The translations under genes were made by a program, and so were the position numbers. A stretch of DNA of 6,123 nt from Verrucomicrobiota bacterium (lineage in GTDB: Bacteria > Verrucomicrobiota > Verrucomicrobiia > Limisphaerales > UBA9464), in NCBI GenBank assembly GCA_947464705.1, contig CANHYD010000150.1, positions 1 through 6,123 of the forward strand. The letters run 5' to 3'. The notes beneath the pieces are model-generated. The model did no database searches. It saw nothing but the letters and a program-made list of their open reading frames with translations, and was not told the DNA's origin. This document shows positions 1-4,840 of this stretch, piece after piece (position 1 is the stretch's first letter; each line of letters starts with the position of its first letter).

Positions 1-524
1 CGGCCGGAAGCCTATATATTATTGAGTTGGATGGTTCTACCGGTGGCACTACTGCTCTCGGCGTGCCGACGAGCTTTACTACGACTAAACCCGGCACCCC
101 ACCAGTCGTGACAGCTGGTGCAACGTCTTTTGTCGAGGGCACCGAGCCTAGCGCAGGAGTGGCAGCGACCGGCTTGACCTATACCGGAACCAACGCCACA
201 GGCCTTGCCGCCAAGACCGGCCTCGACATCACTTCTGTCCCCCGCGCGCAGGCAGCACTCACCCGAATCCGCAACTCCATCGATAAGTTGGCTCAGGATC
301 GCGCGTCGTTGGGTGCTGTGCAAAGCCGACTCAACTTCACCAATGAACAGTTGACGGTGACTAAGGAAAATCTCAGCGCCGCCATCTCGCGCATCGCCGA
401 CGTCGACGTGGCCGAAGAGGCCACCGCCTACGCCCGCTACCAGATCTTGGTGCAGTCCGGCACTTCAATGTTGGCCCAAGCCAACAAGATGCCTCAGAGC
501 GCATTGCAGCTGCTCCAGGGCTGA
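1..524 (+). CDS. fliC: Flagellin, C-terminal part (5' end lies outside the window)
   Basis: Flagellin is the exported subunit that polymerises into the flagellar filament. The frame is open from base 3 to the TGA at 522-524, so only the last 173 codons are present. From about base 222 onward the protein is a typical flagellin C-terminal D1/D0 domain. It runs through AQAALTRIRNSID, QSRLNF, the hallmark ENLSAAISRIADVDVAEE, and the terminal ILVQSGTSMLAQANKMPQ helix ending in LLQG. The roughly 70 codons before this are rich in Thr, Gly and Ala, with motifs such as GTPPVVTAG and TYTGTNATG. They are probably the tail of the surface-exposed variable domain. The TTG at base 27 is not the true start, because the reading frame continues to the window edge and the conserved N-terminal domain is missing. 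Two hairpins follow the stop. The flagellin identity is secure; the choice of symbol among flagellin paralogues is not. Confidence 0.95.
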   Translation, partial: AGSLYIIELDGSTGGTTALGVPTSFTTTKPGTPPVVTAGATSFVEGTEPSAGVAATGLTYTGTNATGLAAKTGLDITSVPRAQAALTRIRNSIDKLAQDRASLGAVQSRLNFTNEQLTVTKENLSAAISRIADVDVAEEATAYARYQILVQSGTSMLAQANKMPQSALQLLQG

Positions 525-555
525 TCTTCCCGACAAGATCAACCGAGAGTCCGCA

Positions 556-586
556 AAAGGGGATCCCATACCATGGGATCCCCTTT
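556..586 (+). terminator. Perfect 14-bp hairpin after flagellin, probable terminator
   Basis: A perfect inverted repeat has arms 556-569 and 573-586 and a 3-base loop (ACC). It starts 31 bases after the flagellin stop codon. The left arm begins AAA and the right arm ends TTT, giving a short U-run followed by GTGCATTTT, so the tail is weaker than in a textbook terminator. It probably ends or stabilises the flagellin mRNA, with the hairpin at 631-659 as a second stop. Confidence 0.65.
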
Positions 587-630
587 GTGCATTTTGAGGC
601 ATCGGCGTTCCGCCGACCGACCCGAGAAAT

Positions 631-659
631 AAAAAGCCCGGCCGAAGCCGGGCGTTTTT
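631..659 (-). terminator. Bidirectional intrinsic terminator between flagellin and ferredoxin genes
   Basis: The GC-rich stem pairs GCCCGGC (636-642) with GCCGGGC (647-653) around a 4-base loop. It is flanked by A5 (631-635) and T5 (655-659), so it can act in both directions. Read on the minus strand the loop is C(UUCG)G, the very stable tetraloop common in bacterial terminators. Its main user is therefore likely the ferredoxin gene, whose stop lies about 80 bases upstream on that strand. It would also catch read-through from flagellin on the plus strand. Confidence 0.85.
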
Positions 660-738
660 GTAGCAGGTGTTTTGGTGAACGAAGAAGTTTAGGAGAATGA
701 CGGATAAACTCGCCGATCAACCACGCCTGAATCGTGGA

Positions 739-969
739 TCAGCCGTTGTTGCCAATGGCCTCGACCGGGCAGCCTTCCATGGCCTCTTTGCAGGCGGCTT
801 CTTCTTCGGGCGTGGTCGGCTGCTTCATCACGTAAGAATATCCGCCGTCATCCCATCGGGTGTAATTCTTCGGCGCGGTTTCGCGGCACAGGTCGCAGTC
901 GATGCACTGGTTGTCCACGAAGTACTTGCCTGCGACGTTCTCGGAATACCGGTTAGCAATGTCAGCCAT
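739..969 (-). CDS. Small single-cluster [4Fe-4S] ferredoxin
   Basis: This is a 76-residue soluble electron carrier. The motif C22-I-D-C25-D-L-C28 plus C67-P68 near the C-terminus is the four-cysteine set that binds one [4Fe-4S] cluster in monocluster bacterial ferredoxins. There is no second CxxCxxC motif, so a two-cluster protein is excluded. A fifth cysteine, C60, is outside the ligand set. It may be structural, as an extra cysteine is in some monocluster ferredoxins, but that is inference. The end of the protein (EGCPVEAIGNNG) is typical of the family. The ATG at 967-969 is the natural start, but it has no clear Shine-Dalgarno sequence. A candidate promoter lies just upstream and a strong terminator downstream, so it looks monocistronic. 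Its redox partner cannot be read from the neighbours. Confidence 0.9.
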   Translation of the reverse strand: MADIANRYSENVAGKYFVDNQCIDCDLCRETAPKNYTRWDDGGYSYVMKQPTTPEEEAACKEAMEGCPVEAIGNNG

Positions 970-975
970 AAGTCA

Positions 976-1026
976 AAAAGTGGCCCCTTTTATCGGGGGC
1001 GCAAGCCACAGGTGCAAGCCACTTTT
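976..1026. repeat. Nested inverted and direct repeats in the ferredoxin upstream region
   Basis: AAAAGTGGC at 976-984 is the exact reverse complement of GCCACTTTT at 1018-1026. Inside, GCAAGCCAC occurs twice, at 1001-1009 and 1014-1022, offset by 13 bases. GCCCC (983-987) can pair with GGGGC (996-1000). The repeats overlap the candidate -35 box and bracket the -10 box. They could be an operator or a leader structure for the ferredoxin gene. The repeats are directly visible; the function is inference. Confidence 0.5.
989..1017 (-). promoter_or_regulatory. Candidate sigma-70-like promoter of the ferredoxin gene
   Basis: Read on the minus strand there is a -35-like TTGCAC (1012-1017), a 17-base spacer, and a -10-like GATAAA (989-994). 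Each box matches the consensus at four of six positions. Transcription would start near 982, giving a leader of only about a dozen bases with no evident ribosome-binding site. The promoter sits inside repeated sequence (976-1026). This is a pattern match only, not evidence of activity. Confidence 0.4.
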
Positions 1027-1043
1027 CCTGATTTTATTGGGTT

Positions 1044-1071
1044 TTAAACAAAACACGCATCTGGGGATGCG
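1044..1071 (-). terminator. Intrinsic terminator after the SUMT-HemD fusion gene
   Basis: On the minus strand the stem CGCATC/GATGCG (1066-1071 with 1056-1061) has the loop CCCA. It is followed by a T-rich tract (TGTTTTGTTT, 1055 down to 1046). It lies 22 bases past the stop codon. It separates this transcript from the ferredoxin gene downstream on the same strand. A second small 6-bp stem, GCTCGC/GCGAGC (1086-1091 with 1096-1101), overlaps the stop codon. Confidence 0.7.
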
Positions 1072-1092
1072 GGACCCACCGCGTCGCTCGCT

Positions 1093-2619
1093 TCAGCGAG
1101 CAACCTGACGGACCAGCGTCTCCACCAAGCCATCGATGGTATGGATCCGTGCCTCGGCCGTAGGCTTCAGCCCGAGGGAATCCAGGGCTTTGCTGGTCTC
1201 CGGTCCGATGCTGAGGGTCCGAGGTGGCCCTTCTTTCCGCAGCGCCCCCGGTAAGTCGAAACGCTCATGGAAATGTTGGACCGCCGAACCACTGGCAAAG
1301 GTAATCCAGTCGGCTCCCTCTTCCCGGAAGCGGGCAGCCGCTCCGTTCACATCGGCAGTCTCTGGGACGGTGCGATAGCTGGCCACCTCGTCCACGATGC
1401 CCCCGCGTTCCTCAATCAAGCGGGCCAGTTCGGAGGGCGTCTCTTCGGGGCGAATGACGAGGAAGCGCAAGTTCTCGATGGACTCCACCTGGGCAATGGC
1501 GTCGGCCACCTTGGCGGCGACGAATTGTTCCGGCATGGCATCCACTTGCAGATGCAGTTCGGAGAGCTTGGCGGAGGTCGCCGGCCCCACCGCAGCGATT
1601 CGCACGTTGCCGATGCTGCGAATGTCGGGATAGGCCTTGAAAAAGGTGTCGAAGAACGAGCTCACCCCATGGGGACTCGTGAACACCAGCCAGTTGTACT
1701 CGGTGATCCCTACGATGCATTCCACCAGCGGCTGCAGGGCCTTGGGCGGCTCAATTCGCAGGGTCGGGATCTCCAGTACATCGGCCCCGAGTTCTCGAAG
1801 GCGACGTCCCAGTTCCGAAGCCTGACTTCGGGTCCGAGTCACTACCACACGACGGCCATGGAGCGGGCGCTGCTCGAACCAATTCAAACTCTGGCGTTCC
1901 GAGACCACCCCACCAACCACGATGATCGCCGGGCTGGAGAGACCGGCCTTCTCGGTGGCCTCCGCTAAAGTGGCCAACGTCGCATCGACCGAACGCTGCC
2001 GAGCTGTAGTCCCCCATTGGATTAACGCAGCGGGGGTTTGCGGATCCTTGCCGGCCCCGATGAGCAGGCTAGAAATCTCCCGGAGGCGCTCCACACCCAT
2101 CAAGATAACCAGAGTGCCGGGCGATTTCGCCAAGGCCCCATAATCGATGCACGTCTCGGGCTTGGTGGGATCCTCGTGTCCAGTGATGACTGTGAATCCG
2201 GAACAGTGGTCGCGATGCGTCAGTGGAATACCCGCGTAATTGAGCGCAGCGGTGACCGAGGAAACACCGGGCACCACCTCGAAGGGAACTCCTGCCTCCG
2301 CCAATTCGTTCGCCTCTTCGCCGCCACGGCCAAACAGGTACGGATCCCCACCCTTGAGACGGACGACGGTCCGGCCGGCCTTGGCTTTTTCCACCAGCAA
2401 TTGATTCAGATCGTCTTGCGGGATTGCATGCGCAGCGGCCCGCTTGCCCCCGTAGATACGCTCGGCATGGGCGGGGGCCAGTGCCAATAGAGCGGGCTCA
2501 ACCAAAGCATCGTACACGACGACGTCCGCCCGCGCCAACACCTCGGCTCCACGCCGAGTGAGCAACCCTTCGTCGCCCGGACCTGCGCCCACCAGATACA
2601 CCATCCCTTTGGACTTCAT
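1093..2619 (-). CDS. cobA-hemD: Fused uroporphyrinogen-III C-methyltransferase / uroporphyrinogen-III synthase
   Basis: This 508-residue cytoplasmic enzyme carries two steps of tetrapyrrole synthesis. The N-terminal half (about 5-250) is a SUMT. It uses S-adenosylmethionine to methylate uroporphyrinogen III at C2 and C7, giving precorrin-2 for siroheme and cobalamin. It shows the family motifs YLVGAGPGD (8-16), VRLKGGDPYLFGRGGEE (86-102), VVPGVSSV (115-122) and LIQWGT (199-204). The C-terminal half (about 254-505) is HemD, which cyclises hydroxymethylbilane to uroporphyrinogen III. Its motifs are VFTSPHGV (312-319), SYRT (414-417, probably the conserved Tyr), FASGSAV (441-447) and IGPETSKAL (471-479). 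Such fusions are known in several bacterial phyla. I chose the ATG at 2619; an internal ATG at 2604, just before the VYLVGAGPGD motif, is also possible. Neither has a good Shine-Dalgarno. The in-frame GTG at 2679 would add 20 residues unlike the family. No other tetrapyrrole gene is adjacent. Confidence 0.93.
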   Translation of the reverse strand: MKSKGMVYLVGAGPGDEGLLTRRGAEVLARADVVVYDALVEPALLALAPAHAERIYGGKRAAAHAIPQDDLNQLLVEKAKAGRTVVRLKGGDPYLFGRGGEEANELAEAGVPFEVVPGVSSVTAALNYAGIPLTHRDHCSGFTVITGHEDPTKPETCIDYGALAKSPGTLVILMGVERLREISSLLIGAGKDPQTPAALIQWGTTARQRSVDATLATLAEATEKAGLSSPAIIVVGGVVSERQSLNWFEQRPLHGRRVVVTRTRSQASELGRRLRELGADVLEIPTLRIEPPKALQPLVECIVGITEYNWLVFTSPHGVSSFFDTFFKAYPDIRSIGNVRIAAVGPATSAKLSELHLQVDAMPEQFVAAKVADAIAQVESIENLRFLVIRPEETPSELARLIEERGGIVDEVASYRTVPETADVNGAAARFREEGADWITFASGSAVQHFHERFDLPGALRKEGPPRTLSIGPETSKALDSLGLKPTAEARIHTIDGLVETLVRQVAR

Positions 2620-2749
2620 GAGTGGCCGAGGGTAACCAGAAAATCCCCAGTCACCAAGGCAGGAACCAGACCCAAGCACCTCCGGAGCCCCCCGGTCGGT
2701 TGGCGATGATTGCGCCTGACTTGCCCGGGCCTCTGAGCAGAATCGCCGA

Positions 2750-4102
2750 ATGATCTCCTTCCGCAGGGCCGGATTGCCGATGCTGCTGACGCTGTGGGTG
2801 GGCGCTTTCGGTGCAAGCCTCGTGGTTCACGCTGCGGTCGATCCCAGCGAAGTGGGGCGGCGCATTGATCGAGAGCTCACGTCCCTGCAAGTTCTCTACC
2901 GGGAGCTCCATCAACGCCCCGAGCTATCCTACCAAGAGGCGGAAACCGCTCGCCGCGTCGCCGATGAATTGGAGCGCGCCGGCGTCGCAGTCACCCGCCA
3001 AGTTGGCGGCCATGGCGTGGTGGGCGTGCTCACCAACGGCGTCGGACCGGTGCTGCTGCTGCGGGCCGACTTGGATGGGCTGCCAGTCCGGGAGCAGACG
3101 GGACTCCCCTTCTCCAGCACTCACCGCATGACCAATGATCTCGGCGAATTGGTGCCCACCATGCATGCCTGTGGCCACGACATTCATATGGCGAGCCTGA
3201 TCGGCAGCGCTCGGGTCCTTGCTGGAATGCGAGCCGCCTGGAAGGGAACCGTAATCTTCCTCGGGCAACCCGCCGAAGAACGGGGAGGTGGGGCGCGAGC
3301 TGTCTTGAAGGATGGGCTTTTCGAGCGGTTCCCCAAACCCACGGCCTGTGTCGCCCTGCATTGCAATGCATCGCTACTGACGGGGCATCTCGGCTTTGTG
3401 GAGGGCTTTACCTTCGCCAATGTGGATTCGATGGACATCCACGTTCGCGGAGTCGGTGGTCACGGTGCCTATCCCCACCTGACCAAAGACCCGATTGTCT
3501 TGGCCTCGCAAATCGTGTTGGCCCTCCAAACCGTGGTAAGTCGTGAGACTCGCCCCGGGGACCCCGCGGTGGTGACCGTGGGATCGATCCATGGCGGAGC
3601 CAAACACAACATCATCCCCGATTCTGTCCACCTCCAATTGACGTTACGCAGCTACACCGACGAGGTCCGCCAGAACACGCTGTCTTCGATTCGACGGATT
3701 TGCAAAGGCTTGGCCGAGAGTGCCGGACTGCCGCCGGAGCTGTACCCGGAGATCACCCTCGCCAATGAATTCACGCCGGCCCTCTACAATGACCCCAAAT
3801 TGACGCAACAGCTGGCCACCACGGCCCGACGTTGGTTGGGGGAGGGTCGGGTGCAAACTCTGCAACCGGTCATGGGTGGCGAAGATTTTAGTGAATTCGG
3901 CCGAACCGCCGACAAGATCCCCATCTGCCAGTTCTGGCTCGGAGTGGTTTCACCCATTGCCAATGCCGCCGCCGTTCGCTCGGCCAAGCCCCTGCCCTCG
4001 CTTCATTCTCCCTACTTCCAACCACAACCTGAGCCCACCTTGCGAACAGGGATCACGGCCCTGGTGGCGACCGTTTTGGAACTCGCTCCGTCGGCCCCCT
4101 AA
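2750..4102 (+). CDS. Exported M20D-family metal-dependent amidohydrolase
   Basis: This 450-residue protein belongs to the M20D (HipO/ILR1-like) peptidases. These are dinuclear metal enzymes that cleave N-acyl or similar amide bonds on amino acids. The metal-site and catalytic residues are in place: DLDGLP (108-112 region), HACGHD (139-144, Cys141 and His143), QPAEE (173-177, Glu176/177), His204 in ALHCN, and His419 in LHSPYF. GVGGHGAYPH (234-243) marks the lid/dimerisation domain and MGGEDF is at 375-380. Residues 1-28 look like a signal peptide, with Arg-Arg followed by a hydrophobic stretch and then VVHA-A as a likely signal-peptidase I site. The mature enzyme therefore probably acts in the periplasm or outside. 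The ATG at 2750 was chosen because it supplies the basic n-region; the ATG at 2780 would leave a weaker signal. No clear Shine-Dalgarno is seen. The substrate (N-acyl amino acid, hippurate-like or peptide) cannot be assigned. It is divergent from cobA-hemD by 130 bases and probably transcribed alone. Confidence 0.9.
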   Translation: MISFRRAGLPMLLTLWVGAFGASLVVHAAVDPSEVGRRIDRELTSLQVLYRELHQRPELSYQEAETARRVADELERAGVAVTRQVGGHGVVGVLTNGVGPVLLLRADLDGLPVREQTGLPFSSTHRMTNDLGELVPTMHACGHDIHMASLIGSARVLAGMRAAWKGTVIFLGQPAEERGGGARAVLKDGLFERFPKPTACVALHCNASLLTGHLGFVEGFTFANVDSMDIHVRGVGGHGAYPHLTKDPIVLASQIVLALQTVVSRETRPGDPAVVTVGSIHGGAKHNIIPDSVHLQLTLRSYTDEVRQNTLSSIRRICKGLAESAGLPPELYPEITLANEFTPALYNDPKLTQQLATTARRWLGEGRVQTLQPVMGGEDFSEFGRTADKIPICQFWLGVVSPIANAAAVRSAKPLPSLHSPYFQPQPEPTLRTGITALVATVLELAPSAP

Positions 4103-4119
4103 TTTTCTGGCCTCACAAC

Positions 4120-4144
4120 GGTTGCCGTCGCGATCAAGGCAGCC
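4120..4144. terminator. Weak hairpin between the convergent amidohydrolase and small DNA-binding-like genes
   Basis: GGTTGCC (4120-4126) can pair with GGCAGCC (4138-4144) with one G-U pair and an 11-base loop, in the 45-base gap between two converging genes. On the plus strand it is followed by TCTTTA, a poor U-tract. On the minus strand there is none. Position supports a terminator role; the sequence alone is weak. Confidence 0.3.
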
Positions 4145-4147
4145 TCT

Positions 4148-4618
4148 TTAGAAGTCCAGGGCCAAACTGTCGGCCGCCACAGCCGACTCCAGACAAAGAC
4201 GTGCCCGCCCCAAATCGCGCGGCTGCGCTGCGTCTTCAGTCGTGGGAATTTCGGAGCTCGGTGTTCCAGCAGTTGCCCACAACCGAGCCAGGCTATCGAT
4301 CAGAGCTGCCGCATGAATACGGCGGAAACGGCGAAGGACCCGAGCCTCCGGGACATCGCCCGAGCACAGATATCGAAAATCGTCCTCGTTCCGGCAGGCT
4401 TCCTCGATCTCCTCGGAGGCGAACCGGCCACCGGAATAGGCATGGATCAAAACACTGGCCAGCATCCGGGTGGCAAAGAGATGACCTCCGGCCTCGGCTT
4501 GAAACCCGAGCGCCGGCCACCCGACGGCACCCACAGCATCAAACACCCGTCGCAGGCGCCCCCCCTCCGGAAAGCTTCTGTCGGAGTCACGCCGGCCCAT
4601 ATCGGGACTCAGGTTCAT
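4148..4618 (-). CDS. Stand-alone transposase N-terminal (DUF772-like) domain protein, function unknown
   Basis: This is a predicted protein of 156 residues. Residues about 46-102 resemble the N-terminal helical, presumed DNA-binding domain of IS5/IS1182-type transposases (DUF772). The matching order of motifs is LFATRMLASVLIHAYSGGRF, then EEIEEACRNEDDFRYLCSGD, then a PEARVLRRFRRIH helix. After this domain comes one helix (to about 117) and a low-complexity, partly acidic tail ending at the TAA. The DDE catalytic domain of a transposase is absent, and I see no terminal inverted repeats flanking the gene. It is either a domesticated regulator-like protein or the remnant of a degraded element. 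The intact frame and conserved-looking N-terminus favour a real gene. The start is uncertain: ATG 4618 is my choice, ATG 4600 is possible, and ATG 4774 or TTG 4783 would add about 52-55 residues that look non-coding. It is divergent from metH. Confidence 0.65.
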   Translation of the reverse strand: MNLSPDMGRRDSDRSFPEGGRLRRVFDAVGAVGWPALGFQAEAGGHLFATRMLASVLIHAYSGGRFASEEIEEACRNEDDFRYLCSGDVPEARVLRRFRRIHAAALIDSLARLWATAGTPSSEIPTTEDAAQPRDLGRARLCLESAVAADSLALDF

Positions 4619-4640
4619 GGAAAAAATCTGGCCCCGTGAT

Positions 4641-4676
4641 GTGACAGTTCCGTGACGACATCGCGACATCGACGTC
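4641..4676. repeat. Short direct repeats upstream of the DUF772-like gene
   Basis: CGACATCG is present twice in exact tandem (4656-4663 and 4664-4671), followed by the palindrome GACGTC (4671-4676). Just before it, GTGAC occurs at 4641-4645 and 4652-4656, eleven bases apart, about one helical turn. This cluster lies 23-58 bases upstream of the chosen start of the minus-strand gene. It could be a protein-binding region; no function is shown by the sequence itself. Confidence 0.4.
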
Positions 4677-4774
4677 AGAAATGGCGAGGACCCGGGAGGC
4701 CGTAGCGGAGCATCAGTGACCCTGCTTAGCCCAAGACCCATCCACCCGTTCGAATCCAATTTCTCCAAAGACAT

Positions 4775-4798
4775 ATCAACCAATCGGGATGCGTTGAT
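4775..4798. promoter_or_regulatory. 24-base imperfect palindrome, candidate operator near metH
   Basis: ATCAAC (4775-4780) is the reverse complement of GTTGAT (4793-4798). Within it ATC (4783-4785) mirrors GAT (4788-4790), so 9 of 12 positions per half-site match around the centre at 4786/4787. It sits 43 bases upstream of the metH start in a divergent intergenic region. It does not match the MetJ met-box that I know (AGACGTCT), nor a riboswitch. A regulator site is a guess from symmetry and position. Confidence 0.3.
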
Positions 4799-4822
4799 TT
4801 AACTGTTGGCCCCTCAGCAGTC

Positions 4823-4827
4823 GGAGG
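4823..4827 (+). promoter_or_regulatory. Shine-Dalgarno-like GGAGG before metH
   Basis: GGAGG ends 13 bases before the ATG at 4841, longer than the usual 5-9 base spacing, so initiation may be modest. No start codon in this frame lies between it and the ATG, and an in-frame TAA at 4829-4831 blocks any upstream start. The 4841 ATG is thus well fixed despite the spacing. Confidence 0.4.
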
Positions 4828-4840
4828 ATAACCTGCCGGC

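Noticed and set aside
27..29. TTG as start of a short flagellin-like protein
   Set aside because: The frame is open to the window edge and flagellin needs its N-terminal domain, so this is an internal codon.
556..586. Possible cloning junction, because the hairpin contains two GGATCC sites and a CCATGG site
   Set aside because: The restriction sites follow from a perfect palindromic stem just after a stop codon. This is better explained as a natural terminator, and nothing around it resembles vector sequence.
697..1047. Plus-strand open frame of 116 codons with AGGAG right before its ATG
   Set aside because: It lies antisense over the ferredoxin gene. The AGGAG is only one base from the ATG, too close to act as a Shine-Dalgarno, and the translation resembles no protein family I know.
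1267..1968. Plus-strand open frame of 233 codons
   Set aside because: It is fully antisense to the SUMT-HemD fusion, whose motifs are unmistakable. It is a by-product of high-GC codon bias.
4619..4783. N-terminal extension of the DUF772-like gene back to ATG 4774 or TTG 4783
   Set aside because: The extra residues look like translated intergenic sequence and lack any motif, and the extension would run through the repeats and dyad. The recognisable protein begins after the ATG at 4618.
4619..4840. Cobalamin, SAM or SAH riboswitch upstream of metH
   Set aside because: I looked for a B12-box-like GCCACTG, the conserved SAH riboswitch core and a SAM-type leader with terminator. I saw none of them, although a covariance-model search was not possible here.
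4103..4840. Complete insertion sequence around the transposase-like gene
   Set aside because: No matching terminal inverted repeats, target-site duplication or catalytic-domain frame could be found by eye on either side.
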